Assembly: GCF_029392075.1 (NCBI RefSeq) | Contig: NZ_CP113929.1 | Span: forward strand, 620,001 to 684,000 | DNA from: Bifidobacterium sp. ESL0704 | Lineage (GTDB): Bacteria; Actinomycetota; Actinomycetes; Actinomycetales; Bifidobacteriaceae | Length of the DNA stretch: 64,000 nucleotides | Direction: 5' to 3' | In this document: positions 52,909-62,504 of the stretch, piece by piece | Layout: each line of letters opens with the position of its first letter | Numbering within the stretch: position 1 is the stretch's first letter | Position numbers and translations under genes: made by a program | The notes under the pieces: model-generated | What the model was told of the DNA's origin: nothing | Seen by the model: only the letters and a program-made list of their open reading frames with translations | Databases searched by the model: none

Positions 52909-53981
52909 CTGAAGGTGCGATTCAGGATGACTTGAACGCCGATCGCAAGCATGTCACGTTGAGAGACGTCGCCCAAGCCGCTGGAGTTTCGCTCAAGACG
53001 GCATCCAACGTCATCAACGGCACGGGGCGCATGACCGATGCCACCAGGCTTCGTGTCAAATCGGTGATCGCGGAGCTCGGTTACCGTGTCAATGTCGCCG
53101 CACGGAACCTCAACCGCGGGCTCACCGGGTTCATCACGCTTGCCGTGCCGTCACTGACTCCTCCTTATCTTGCGGAATTGGCGAACCGGGTGATCGATGA
53201 GGCTCGCAAGCGCGATTATTCGGTCTATGTCACCACCTATGCGGAAGGGTCTGCCAAAGGTGCACGGGATGTATTGCAGACATTCAATCCGACGGTCTCG
53301 GATGGCGTTATTCTTTCGATGAGCGAGCTGGAGGATATTTCGCCTGAGGATTTCGACGTTGATTACCCGCTTGTGGTGGTGGGCTCGCGTACCACGTGGG
53401 GGCGTGTGGACCATGTGACTCCCGACGATGTTCAGGCAGCGGCGAAGGCTGCGCGATATCTGTTCGAGCATGGCAGCTCGCACCTTGCCGTCATCGGTGC
53501 TCGCAAGCCGTTTGATGAGCGGGCGCTGCTGAATGCCGTAGAAGGCAATGACCAGCTGCGTCTGAAAGGCATCGTCGAGGAATGTGGCCAGCGTGGTGTG
53601 CGACTTGATCCCGCGCTTGTCAGCATCACTTCGCAGGATTGGTCCATAGGCGCCGGTGCGCGTGCCACCCAGCGACTGGTCGATGGCGATGTGGCGTTCG
53701 ACGGGCTGATCGCCCTCAATGACCAACTTGCGATAGGCGCGCTTTCGGTGCTTGCGACGAATGGTGTCAAGGTCCCCGACCAGGTGCAGGTCATCGGGTT
53801 CGACAATATCGAGGAGTCTGCGTATTTGCAGACGCCGCTGACCACGATGGATTCGTGTCTGAATTGGACGGCTCCCACGGCTGTGGAACGTATCATCGCC
53901 AGAATCCAGGGGAGTATCTTGACTCCTGAACTGCTTAGCGTGGATTCCAGGGTTATCGCGCGAGCAACGACAAGGCGGTAA
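52905..53981 (+). CDS. LacI-family transcriptional regulator
   Basis: A 358-residue repressor-type protein: an N-terminal helix-turn-helix (VTLRDVAQAAGVSLKTASNV, about residues 17-36) with hinge helix, then a periplasmic-binding-protein-like sugar-sensing domain. It is the last gene of the galactoside cluster and overlaps the GH42 stop by four bases, with AAGGAG nine bases upstream. By position it is the best candidate for binding the TGRTAC-N6-GTAYCR sites in the GH43/lipoprotein promoter region. Effector unknown; galactose or a galacto-oligosaccharide is likely. Confidence 0.9.
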   Translation: MTEGAIQDDLNADRKHVTLRDVAQAAGVSLKTASNVINGTGRMTDATRLRVKSVIAELGYRVNVAARNLNRGLTGFITLAVPSLTPPYLAELANRVIDEARKRDYSVYVTTYAEGSAKGARDVLQTFNPTVSDGVILSMSELEDISPEDFDVDYPLVVVGSRTTWGRVDHVTPDDVQAAAKAARYLFEHGSSHLAVIGARKPFDERALLNAVEGNDQLRLKGIVEECGQRGVRLDPALVSITSQDWSIGAGARATQRLVDGDVAFDGLIALNDQLAIGALSVLATNGVKVPDQVQVIGFDNIEESAYLQTPLTTMDSCLNWTAPTAVERIIARIQGSILTPELLSVDSRVIARATTRR

Positions 53982-54197
53982 CGAAGGCAGGATACCGATA
54001 TGTCGGGTGTTTCAACGGTGAAGCGCCTGAATTGTCAAAGTGTCGCAAACCTCATAAATTTAGTGCTTTTGTAATGAATCCCACTTCAAGATGGCATCGT
54101 ATTCGGCCTACAGTATTGTGTAGTAGGTATTCTGTGGCATGCGTTGCATGAGCGAGCCTGCCGTAACCGTCAGGATTGCCGCTGGAAAGGTGTTTTT

Positions 54198-57100
54198 ATG
54201 TTCGACCGTCGGCTTTTCACCCTCGTTGACCGCAGTGGCGTATTCGTCGTTGCGAAAGTGCTGAGCCTTTGGGTCTCGCTGCTATCTGATATCGGATTCG
54301 CGTTCATCGCGGTCGGTCTGCTCGGCAATCTTTTTCCGGTGCTCACCATCGCCCACGAGAATGTCAAACCGTCCATTGTCAAAAAGCTGCTGAACGATTT
54401 TCAGGCGGTGCCGCAAGGGTATTCGGCCTTCATCTTCGCGCTGGTGGTTGTCGCGATTATCAAATACATGGCCATTCGCGCCTCGCATTTCTTCGGTACC
54501 GAAGCCTCGGAACGCGTCAAGATCTCTTTGCGGGAGCGTCTGTATAACAAGATGCTTGACCTGGGCCCTACCTATTCCGAGCACGTGAAAACCGCCGATG
54601 TCGTGCAATCGTTGGGCGAAGGCGTCGACCGTATACAGAGTTTTTTTGAAGGGTATCTGCCGCAGTTGATTTTCGCCGTTCTTGGTCCTTTGACGCTGTT
54701 CGTGGCGATTCTGCCGTTGAACGCGCCGACGGCAGGCCTGCTGCTGGTCTGTGTCCCTATCGTGGTCGGCATCGTCTGGTGGGTGTCGGTGGCCACATCG
54801 CGCGCATTCGACAAATATTGGGACGCATACACGGATATGGGTGCCGCCTTTCTCGACAACGTTCAGGGATTGGAAACGCTGAAGACCTTCGACGCCGACG
54901 AGGCCGCCGCCCGGCGTATGGATCAGAAATCGGAAGATTTCCGAAAAACCTCCATGAAGGTCCTTCATCTCGAACTTCGCGCGCGTCTTGCCTTGGATCT
55001 GGTTTCCTACGGCGGTACTGCAGGCGGCATCGCCATCATCATCGCGCAGGTGACGAGCGGGCATCTGAAGCTTCCCGCGGCATTGGTCGCCATACTGCTT
55101 TGCGGCAGTTTCTTCGTCCCATTGCGCCGGCTGGCGACATGTTCCGATACGGCCTTGAACGGGCTGGCTTCGATCAAACGGATCTCTGCGATGCTCGATG
55201 TCCCGGTGGTCGGCGACGGGCAGGCGGCATTGCCACAAGGCGTAGAGGATTGTTCGATCACCTTTCGCAACGTTGATTACCTCTATAAGCCCATCGATTC
55301 CGCTCGCGATGTCGCCACGTCCTCCGACAACGCTGCCATCGATAATGACACTGCTTTAAAGAGCGCGGCCGCACGCAAACACGACGATGACTCCACGCCT
55401 CACAAAGCCTTGGACGGCGTCAGCTTCAGCGCCCGTGCCAACGGTTTCACCGCCATCGTCGGGGTGAGCGGTTCAGGCAAATCCACCATCGGCGCACTGA
55501 TCGCCGGCACCCGCAACGATTATCGTGGTTCGATCCGACTGGGTTACCGCGTGTTGGGAAGCGTGGGCAGCTGCGAATTGCACAGCCTGAAAAACCGTTC
55601 GCTGTGCGATGCGGTCACACTCGTCGATTCCCGCAGTCACCTCTTTACCGGTTCCTTGCGCGAAAACCTTCTGATGGCCAAGCCCGATGCCACGGCCAAC
55701 GAAATGTGGCTCGCGCTCGAAGGCGCCCACATCGACGATTTCGTCTATTCTCAGCCGCAGCGTCTCGACATGCGTATCGAACCGGATGCCGACAATCTTT
55801 CAGGCGGGCAACGCCAGCGTCTCGCCATCGCCAGGGCATTGCTGCGTGACAGCCCGATTTACGTGTTCGACGAAGCCACCAGTAGTGTCGATGCCGAAAG
55901 CGAGGAACTGATCGATGTGGCGATCCGCGATCTGGCCCATACGCATACGGTCATCGTCATCACCCATCGCCTCACTCAGGCCAGGGATGCCAGCAATATC
56001 GTCGTTCTGGACGGCGGGCATGTGGTGGAAAGCGGCACCCACGACGAGCTTATGGCCGCTCAAGGCCGTTACGCTACGATGTTTGAGACTCAGGAGTCGA
56101 TCGAGCATGTCGCGCATCGTAACAGCTGGGGGAGCGCCTACGCCAAGCCTCGTTCCGCCAAAACCGAGGTGCGCAGGCTGTTTGATTTCTCGTTGCTTGA
56201 TTACCAGGATCATGACGATGTTGACGATTTCGGCAACCGTCCCGAGACCCGGGATTCCGAGCGGGCGAAAGCGAGCACCAAGCAGACGCATCATCTTTCG
56301 GATGCCGTTGCCGCGGCCGGGCATCGGGTAAAAACCGAGGCCGCTCGCGTGCATGCCGCAACGGGCAAAGCCGCAACGGGCTCCACAAAGCGTCCTGAAT
56401 CCGCAGCAGGCCAGGCCTCGCCGAAGAAGTCCGGGGCCGCGGCCGGCTCGCTTGGTTCGGCTTCAGCTACGGCCGTAAGCCGCCATTTCGATGGCAAGCG
56501 GCGTGATGAACCTGTAAAACGAGGCGATGAGACGGATGCGATACTTGATGTCGCCAATCGCCCTCGTACGCCAAACAAGCAGATGGGGACCTTCCATCTG
56601 ACGCTGAGACTGCTTGGCTGCGTCGGCCGCCTGACCCCGTTCATCGTGGGCGCAAGCCTGTGCGGGACCATCGAGCGCCTTTCCGAGACGTTCATGCCTG
56701 TTTTCGGTGTGCTGGCATTGATGGCGTTCTTCGGCTATCCGGTTTGGGGCGTGGACGTCTCCCTCGCCCTCATCGCCGTCGCGGTCTGCGCCATCCTCAA
56801 AAGTTTCATGCATTATGCCGAAGAATATATGAACCATGAGATGAGTTTCCGCGTGGTTTCGTTGTTCCGTTCCAAGGCTTTCGCCGCTCTTCGTCGTCTC
56901 GCCCCGGCAAGACTCGCTGGTCGGGGCAAAGGCGCATTGACCACGTTGGCAACAACCGACATCGAGTTGCTTGAGACCTTCTTCGCCCACGCCATTTCGC
57001 CGGTGGTCATCGCGCTGGCCACCTCGGTGGTGTTCGCCGTGGCGCTGTTCACGCTCGACCCGTCCTTCGCCCTGCTGCTGATTGTCGCCCACCTGTTTGT

Positions 57101-58253
57101 AGGCGTCGTCCTGCCTCGCTTTTACGCCGGCAACGTGCGCGGAATCGGCGCGAGGATCCGCAACGATTCCGCCAAACTCGGCGACAGGCTTGTCGATGAC
57201 ATGCACGGCATGGACGAGATCATCAGATTCAACCAGGGCCGCCGCCGTCTGGCCGATATCATTGCACAGGGCAAGAGCCTCTGGCTTTTCGAGAGCAGGC
57301 TGAGCCGCAAGAATGGCGTGTTCGCAGGTCTGGGTGCGGTTTGTGTCGTGGCCGCCACGTTTGTCGCGGTGAGGATCATGTTCGGCATCGTCCAGGCCGA
57401 TCCCGTTTCGATGGCCATGTATGTGGTCGCGGTGATGCTTATTTTCAGTTCGTTCGGTCCGACTCTGGCTCTGAGCGATTTGCCCGGTAGCCTCAACCAG
57501 CCGTTGGCTGCCGCAAGGCGCATGTTCGATTTGTTCGATGAGGTGCCTGCGGTTGAAGAAAAGGGGAACGACAAGCCGAAATTCGAAACCGTTCGCTTGA
57601 AAGACGTCACTTTCGGCTACCCGCTTTCTTCAGCCAGCTCGACTTCTGTTCCTGCTTCCGCGCTGGTGTTGAAGGACTTCAACCTCACGACGCTGCATTC
57701 GGGAATACTCGGCGTGCAAGGCCAGTCCGGACACGGCAAGTCCACGATTCTGAAACTCATGATGCGCTATTGGGACCCTCAGGTCGGGGCCGTCGACTTC
57801 TCCGGGGAGCCTTTGCCGAATATCGAGGCGCATTATCGCCGCCGTGTGGAGACGATGATGGATCAGGACACGTATCTTTTCGACGGCACGATTCGTGACA
57901 ATCTTCTGATCGCCGACCAGCGTGCGACGGATTCGGATATGCATCAGGCGCTTCAACGCGCTTCGATCGACACCCTTATCGAGTCGTTGCCGGACGGTCT
58001 GAACACCCAGGTAGGTGAGCTTGGTTCGAGGCTGTCCGAAGGCGAACGCCAGCGCATCAGCCTGGCGAGGATCTTCCTTACCGGCGCTTCGCTGGTGCTG
58101 TTTGACGAGCCTACGAGTCGTGTCGACGCTTTGAACGAGTCGGTGATTCTTCATTCCATCAACACGCTGGCCAACGAGCGCCCGGTCTCCATCGTGTTGG
58201 TCTCCCATCGCGCTTCCACCATGCAGATTGCCGACCGCGTCATCACGCTTTAG
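54198..58253 (+). CDS. fused CydDC-like ABC transporter (two half-transporters)
   Basis: A 1351-residue exporter made of two half-transporters in one chain: membrane domain 1 (about 10-330), ATPase 1 (about 350-640) with Walker A GVSGSGKST from G422, signature LSGGQRQR and Walker B VFDEATSSVD. A linker of about 150 low-complexity residues follows, then membrane domain 2 (about 800-1105) and ATPase 2 with GQSGHGKST, LSEGERQR and LFDEPTSRVD. The order and sequence resemble CydD-CydC, the cysteine/glutathione exporter. No cydAB genes are nearby, so the substrate is open. Frame open from 54144; ATG 54198 has GGAAAGGTG upstream. Confidence 0.85.
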   Translation: MFDRRLFTLVDRSGVFVVAKVLSLWVSLLSDIGFAFIAVGLLGNLFPVLTIAHENVKPSIVKKLLNDFQAVPQGYSAFIFALVVVAIIKYMAIRASHFFGTEASERVKISLRERLYNKMLDLGPTYSEHVKTADVVQSLGEGVDRIQSFFEGYLPQLIFAVLGPLTLFVAILPLNAPTAGLLLVCVPIVVGIVWWVSVATSRAFDKYWDAYTDMGAAFLDNVQGLETLKTFDADEAAARRMDQKSEDFRKTSMKVLHLELRARLALDLVSYGGTAGGIAIIIAQVTSGHLKLPAALVAILLCGSFFVPLRRLATCSDTALNGLASIKRISAMLDVPVVGDGQAALPQGVEDCSITFRNVDYLYKPIDSARDVATSSDNAAIDNDTALKSAAARKHDDDSTPHKALDGVSFSARANGFTAIVGVSGSGKSTIGALIAGTRNDYRGSIRLGYRVLGSVGSCELHSLKNRSLCDAVTLVDSRSHLFTGSLRENLLMAKPDATANEMWLALEGAHIDDFVYSQPQRLDMRIEPDADNLSGGQRQRLAIARALLRDSPIYVFDEATSSVDAESEELIDVAIRDLAHTHTVIVITHRLTQARDASNIVVLDGGHVVESGTHDELMAAQGRYATMFETQESIEHVAHRNSWGSAYAKPRSAKTEVRRLFDFSLLDYQDHDDVDDFGNRPETRDSERAKASTKQTHHLSDAVAAAGHRVKTEAARVHAATGKAATGSTKRPESAAGQASPKKSGAAAGSLGSASATAVSRHFDGKRRDEPVKRGDETDAILDVANRPRTPNKQMGTFHLTLRLLGCVGRLTPFIVGASLCGTIERLSETFMPVFGVLALMAFFGYPVWGVDVSLALIAVAVCAILKSFMHYAEEYMNHEMSFRVVSLFRSKAFAALRRLAPARLAGRGKGALTTLATTDIELLETFFAHAISPVVIALATSVVFAVALFTLDPSFALLLIVAHLFVGVVLPRFYAGNVRGIGARIRNDSAKLGDRLVDDMHGMDEIIRFNQGRRRLADIIAQGKSLWLFESRLSRKNGVFAGLGAVCVVAATFVAVRIMFGIVQADPVSMAMYVVAVMLIFSSFGPTLALSDLPGSLNQPLAAARRMFDLFDEVPAVEEKGNDKPKFETVRLKDVTFGYPLSSASSTSVPASALVLKDFNLTTLHSGILGVQGQSGHGKSTILKLMMRYWDPQVGAVDFSGEPLPNIEAHYRRRVETMMDQDTYLFDGTIRDNLLIADQRATDSDMHQALQRASIDTLIESLPDGLNTQVGELGSRLSEGERQRISLARIFLTGASLVLFDEPTSRVDALNESVILHSINTLANERPVSIVLVSHRASTMQIADRVITL

Positions 58254-58508
58254 ATTTGAGCATTTGGTTGCGGCGGTTTCTCTCGCTGCTCGCCGAGCGC
58301 AAAAGCGGCTGTTGGAGGCCGTTTCCGGCATCGATGGTGATGAATGCAGGGAAACGTTCATTGAGTATTGGCCAGTGAACGTTTTTCTGCATGAGCGTTT
58401 CGGGTTGCGGGGCAACATTCGCTGTCCATAGAGCTGTATGTCGTGGTTTTGCTGGACAGGGTCGGCTAGTAGTGTGGTTGTTGGTTCATGAGAGAAGGAG
58501 CAAGTGCG

Positions 58509-59384
58509 ATGAGTGCTGAAAAAACCGTTGGAGGAGTGCAGGGCATTGCCGATATCACGTTAAGCGACGGCAACAGGATCCCGCAGGTCGGGCTTGGCGT
58601 GCTGCGTATCGGCGATGATGAGGTGACCGACGTTGTCAAGTCCGGGCTTGTTGCCGGATATCGCCATATCGACGCTGCCGCGGGGTACAACAACGAACCG
58701 GGTGTCGGCCGTGCGCTCGCACAAACCGGCTTCAATAGCGGGCAGGCGCGTAAAACGCTGTGGGTCACCACGAAACTCAAGGACTCCGAGCAAGGTTACG
58801 ACAACGCGCTCAGGGCTTTTGACCGGCAGCTTGGCGATCTGCGCCTCGATTACGTCGACATGTATATGCTGCATTGGCCCACCCCGTTCAACTGGCGTTC
58901 CGGTGAGACGTGGAAGGCGCTGATGAAGCTGCGTGACGAGGGGCGTATACGCACACTGGGTGTCTGCAATTTCCTGCCCGAGCATCTCGAACGCCTGCAC
59001 CGTGAAACCGGGGAATGGCCGACGGTCGATCAGATTGAGCTGCACCCGACCTGGCAGCAGCGTGAAGTGGTCGCGTTCTGTCGCGAGCATGGGATCGCCG
59101 TCGAAGCGTATTCACCGATGGCCCGCGGAGCCGATCTCAATGCCGGAGACGGGACCATCGCCCGCATCGCCGCAGCCCACGGTGTCTCGCCGGCCCAGGT
59201 CATCCTGCGCTGGCATATCGAAAACGGGACCATCATCATTCCCAAGTCGGTTCACGTCGATCGTCAGCGCGAGAACCTCGATCTCTTCGGCTTTGCTCTG
59301 ACTCAGGGCGAGCACGCGCAGATCGATGCGTTGGATGGGCCGACCCGTGCCGGCCACGACCCGATGACCTTTACCTATGCGTGA
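58509..59384 (+). CDS. aldo/keto reductase
   Basis: A 291-residue NADPH-dependent oxidoreductase of the AKR5-like group (2,5-diketo-gluconate reductase-like). The catalytic tetrad is visible: D55 and Y60 in HIDAAAGYNNE, a lysine in WVTTKL, and a histidine in MLHWP. IPKSVHVDRQRENLD near the end is the NADPH-binding segment. ATG 58509 follows GAAGGAG; the frame is open from 58488. Substrate is probably a small aldehyde or ketone. Monocistronic. Confidence 0.88.
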   Translation: MSAEKTVGGVQGIADITLSDGNRIPQVGLGVLRIGDDEVTDVVKSGLVAGYRHIDAAAGYNNEPGVGRALAQTGFNSGQARKTLWVTTKLKDSEQGYDNALRAFDRQLGDLRLDYVDMYMLHWPTPFNWRSGETWKALMKLRDEGRIRTLGVCNFLPEHLERLHRETGEWPTVDQIELHPTWQQREVVAFCREHGIAVEAYSPMARGADLNAGDGTIARIAAAHGVSPAQVILRWHIENGTIIIPKSVHVDRQRENLDLFGFALTQGEHAQIDALDGPTRAGHDPMTFTYA

Positions 59385-59442
59385 CGGTGAATAAAATATA
59401 GGGGTTTTCGTTTTCCGGGCAGGGTAAACTACGTTCCTGCAT

Positions 59443-59482
59443 ATGGGATATGCCGATACTTTGCGTTTTCGACATATCCCAT
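59443..59482. other. inverted repeat after the aldo/keto reductase gene
   Basis: ATGGGATATG 59443-59452 pairs with CATATCCCAT 59473-59482 around a 20-base loop, 58 bases after the stop. It may end that transcript or be a regulatory site for the next gene. Confidence 0.4.
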
Positions 59483-59590
59483 TTCTATGCGTGGCTTTTC
59501 TGCGTGGCTGGGGGGTTTGTTGCTGGAATGCGTTATGGAACGTGATCCGTGAACTCAGGGTTGCAGTACAAGCATCAGGACGAGCGCAAC

Positions 59591-59604
59591 GTGATAAAAA
59601 TCAC
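59591..59604. promoter_or_regulatory. CRP/FNR-like palindrome upstream of the first alcohol dehydrogenase gene
   Basis: GTGATAAAAATCAC has the GTGA-N6-TCAC layout of CRP-family sites. It lies 173 bases before the start of the gene. The surrounding gap 59385-59776 is AT-rich and holds no supported gene. The regulator is not identified. Confidence 0.45.
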
Positions 59605-59776
59605 TCGTTAAGAATAGTCGGAAATGATAGAAAAAGATACAATATAACTATTGTTATTGACTCTTCAATCGGATTGATGGGGACAATGGTTGTTCCGCCG
59701 ATTGATTTTGAAGTCTTGACAGTAATTGACGGATGACAAGGTGTCATCTGGAAAAAATCGCAAAGGAGCGTGTATT

Positions 59777-60892
59777 ATGCCGCAAACGATTAAGGCATCG
59801 GTTGCCTATGGTATTGGCAAGGGTTTTGCTCAGCCTGAGGAGATTGTTATCGATGATCCGATTGGCGCCGAGGTGCTGGTGGATGTTCAGGCCAGCGGCC
59901 TGTGCCATTCCGACCTGCATCTGGTCGAGGACGATGATCAGTTCTTCCCGTTCCCGGCGGTCATTGGTCACGAGGTCGCTGGCGTTGTCGAGGCGGTTGG
60001 CCCGGAGGTTCAGGGTATCAAGGTCGGCGACCACGTAGTGGCGTCGCTCGAGCAGGTGTGCGGCCATTGCGCCAACTGCCTGAACGGGCATCCGCAGTCC
60101 TGCAGCCAGCAGCAGGAGTGCGTGCGCAAGCCCGGCGAGAAGCCGCGCTTGTCCTTCCCGGACGGCCGTCCGATTACGCAGGCCTTCGGCACTGGCGGTT
60201 TTGCCGAGAAGGCGCTGATCCATGAGAACCAGCTTGCCGTGGTCAACGATCAGGTGCCATGGGATGAGGCCGCGCTTATTGGTTGCGCAACGATTACCGG
60301 CGCGGGTGCTGCGATCAACACCGCGCACGTTCGTCCCGGCGACACGGTTGCCGTGGTCGGCACCGGTGGTATCGGTTTGAACATCATTTCCGGCGCGCGT
60401 ATCTGCGGGGCGAAGAAGATCATCGCCATCGACGTCTTCGACAACAAGCTCGAGTTCGCTCGTAAGTTCGGTGCAACGGATGTGATTAATTCCAAGAAGG
60501 AGGATCCGGTCGCCAAGGTGCGTGAGCTGACAAATGGCGGAGTGGATGAGGCGTTCGAGGCCATTGGATTCCCCGCGACCATGAAGCAGTGCTGGGATAT
60601 GTTGGCAGTCGGCGGAAATGCCTATTGCATCGGCCTGGCCAAGCCCGACGCGACGATCAACCTTGAGATTAATCCGGCCGATCTGCTGGTTCACCAGCGC
60701 GGATTCAAGGGCGTGTGGATGGGTTCGACCAACATCAAGCATGACATCCCCATGTACGCCGATCTGGCGGTGGATGGCAGACTGGATGTTCATGATCTGG
60801 TCAGCCAGCACATCAACCTGAGCCAGATCGACGAGGCGTACCAGCAGTTGATGCGAGGCGAGGTCATCCGCTCGGTTATTACTGAGTTCTGA
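59777..60892 (+). CDS. zinc-dependent alcohol dehydrogenase, copy 1
   Basis: A 371-residue NAD(P)-dependent medium-chain dehydrogenase of the AdhP type, probably reducing acetaldehyde to ethanol to regenerate NAD. Catalytic zinc ligands C43 and H65-E66, structural zinc cysteines C95, C98, C101 and C109, and the cofactor motif GTGGIGLN are all present. AAAGGAG at 59762-59768 fixes ATG 59777; the longer frame from 59726 is rejected. It differs from the copy 0.4 kb downstream at about 25 of 371 positions, so the pair is a recent tandem duplication. Confidence 0.92.
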   Translation: MPQTIKASVAYGIGKGFAQPEEIVIDDPIGAEVLVDVQASGLCHSDLHLVEDDDQFFPFPAVIGHEVAGVVEAVGPEVQGIKVGDHVVASLEQVCGHCANCLNGHPQSCSQQQECVRKPGEKPRLSFPDGRPITQAFGTGGFAEKALIHENQLAVVNDQVPWDEAALIGCATITGAGAAINTAHVRPGDTVAVVGTGGIGLNIISGARICGAKKIIAIDVFDNKLEFARKFGATDVINSKKEDPVAKVRELTNGGVDEAFEAIGFPATMKQCWDMLAVGGNAYCIGLAKPDATINLEINPADLLVHQRGFKGVWMGSTNIKHDIPMYADLAVDGRLDVHDLVSQHINLSQIDEAYQQLMRGEVIRSVITEF

Positions 60893-60912
60893 TTGCTTCG
60901 ACGTCTATAGAT

Positions 60913-60950
60913 AGGGGCAAGTGGCATTCATGATATGGCTGCTTGCCCCT
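60913..60950 (+). terminator. terminator after alcohol dehydrogenase copy 1
   Basis: AGGGGCAAG 60913-60921 pairs with CTTGCCCCT 60942-60950 around a 20-base loop, 21 bases after the stop. A short TTGTG follows. Confidence 0.65.
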
Positions 60951-61323
60951 TGTGCGTGAGGTGGGCGAATTTGATATCGAAGCCGTTCGGAGTTGCCGTT
61001 GTGACGGGAGAGGTGGATGGTTGTGAAACGCGGAAAGGCGAGATGCAAAGGATCTGGTTTACTTGGCAATAGACAAGTTGATAGGGGATGTGAAGGGCAT
61101 AAAGCGGTGTTTGTGTGAGGAGAAGTTCGAGAAATTTAAAAATTGATTAATTTTGTGTGTATTTGTTTGTAAATATTTGATTTTTGCGTATTAAATGAGT
61201 GTTTCGGCAATGTAGATGTTCGAAAATGTTCAAGAAACGCGACGGTTCGAAAATAGTTGCACGACCCGATTTCGATGTTGTAATGTGATGTACGTTACAT
61301 TATAACTATTGAGGAGCGTAACC
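60951..61323 (+). promoter_or_regulatory. AT-rich promoter region of alcohol dehydrogenase copy 2
   Basis: A probable promoter has -35 TTGTAA (61278-61283), 17-base spacer and -10 TATAAC (61301-61306). An imperfect palindrome AATGTGATGTACGTTACATT at 61282-61301 covers it. GTTCGAAAAT is repeated at 61219 and 61245. The 10-mer ATAACTATTG (61302-61311) also occurs upstream of copy 1 at 59644-59653. No gene is present. Confidence 0.5.
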
Positions 61324-62439
61324 ATGCCACAGAAGATTAAGGCATCGATAGCGTATGGCGTCGGCAAGGGATTTGCTCAGCCCGAAGAAATCATCATCGA
61401 CGACCCGATTGGCGCCGAGGTATTGGTGGATGTTCAGGCCAGCGGCCTGTGCCATTCAGATCTGCATCTGGTTGAGGACGATGATCAGTTCTTCCCGTTC
61501 CCGGCCGTGATTGGCCACGAGGTCGCTGGCGTTGTTGAGGCGGTTGGCCCGGAGGTTCAGGGTATCAAGGTCGGCGACCATGTCGTCGCCTCGCTCGAGC
61601 AGGTGTGCGGCCATTGCGCCAACTGCCTGAACGGCCATCCGCAGTCCTGCAGCCAGCAGCAGGAGTGCGTACGTAAGCCGGGCGAGAAGCCGCGCCTGTC
61701 CTTCCCGGACGGCCGTCCGATCACGCAGGCTTTCGGCACCGGCGGTTTTGCCGAGAAGGCGCTGATCCATGAGAACCAGCTCGCCGTGGTCAACAACGAG
61801 GTGAAATGGGACGAGGCCGCCTGCATCGGCTGCGCCACCATCACCGGCGCGGGTGCTGCCATCAACACCGCGCACGTTCGTCCCGGCGACACCGTGGCCG
61901 TCGTGGGCACCGGTGGCATCGGTCTGAACATCATCTCCGGCGCTCGCATCTGCGGGGCGAAGAAGATCATCGCCATCGATCTCTTGGATAACAAGCTCGA
62001 GTTCGCGAAGAAGTTCGGCGCCACCGACGTGGTCAACTCCTCCAAGGAGGATCCGGTCGCCAAGGTGCGTGAGCTCACCAACGGCGGTGTTGACGAGGCG
62101 TTCGAGGCCATCGGCTTCGAGTCGACGATGAAGCAGTGCTGGGATATGCTCGGCGTTGACGGCACCGCGTACTGCATCGGCCTGGCCAAGCCCGACGCAA
62201 CCATCAACCTCGAGATTAACCCGGCCGATCTGCTGGTGCACCAGCGCGGCTTCAAGGGTGTCTGGATGGGCTCGACCAACATCAAGCACGACATCCCGAT
62301 GTACGCCGACCTTGCCGTCGACGGCAGGCTCAACATGCACGACATCGTCAGCCAGCACATCAACCTCAGCCAGATCGACGAGGCCTACGTCCAGCTCAAG
62401 CAAGGCAAGGTCATCCGCTCCGTCATCACCGAGTTCTGA
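61324..62439 (+). CDS. zinc-dependent alcohol dehydrogenase, copy 2
   Basis: A 371-residue paralogue of the preceding dehydrogenase with the same zinc ligands and GTGGIGLN motif. About 93% of residues are identical; differences cluster in the cofactor-facing second half (NNEVKW, DLLDNK, FESTM, LGVDGT) and the C-terminus (YVQLKQGKV). GAGGAG before ATG 61324 fixes the start. The two copies have different upstream regions, so they are likely expressed under different conditions. It ends at a strong terminator. Confidence 0.92.
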   Translation: MPQKIKASIAYGVGKGFAQPEEIIIDDPIGAEVLVDVQASGLCHSDLHLVEDDDQFFPFPAVIGHEVAGVVEAVGPEVQGIKVGDHVVASLEQVCGHCANCLNGHPQSCSQQQECVRKPGEKPRLSFPDGRPITQAFGTGGFAEKALIHENQLAVVNNEVKWDEAACIGCATITGAGAAINTAHVRPGDTVAVVGTGGIGLNIISGARICGAKKIIAIDLLDNKLEFAKKFGATDVVNSSKEDPVAKVRELTNGGVDEAFEAIGFESTMKQCWDMLGVDGTAYCIGLAKPDATINLEINPADLLVHQRGFKGVWMGSTNIKHDIPMYADLAVDGRLNMHDIVSQHINLSQIDEAYVQLKQGKVIRSVITEF

Positions 62440-62461
62440 TCGCTCGGTTTCGATGTGAATA

Positions 62462-62500
62462 AATGGGGATTGAACCTTTTTTGGAGGTTCAATCCCCATT
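62462..62500. terminator. convergent terminator, alcohol dehydrogenase copy 2 / DUF262 gene
   Basis: Perfect 15-bp arms 62462-62476 and 62486-62500 with a 9-base loop containing a T-run. It lies between the two opposing stop codons. Confidence 0.85.
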
Positions 62501-62504
62501 GTTG

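Noticed and set aside
59443..59736. Plus-strand frame between the reductase and alcohol dehydrogenase genes
   Set aside because: Starts inside an inverted repeat and covers the CRP-like site; no start signal or family resemblance.
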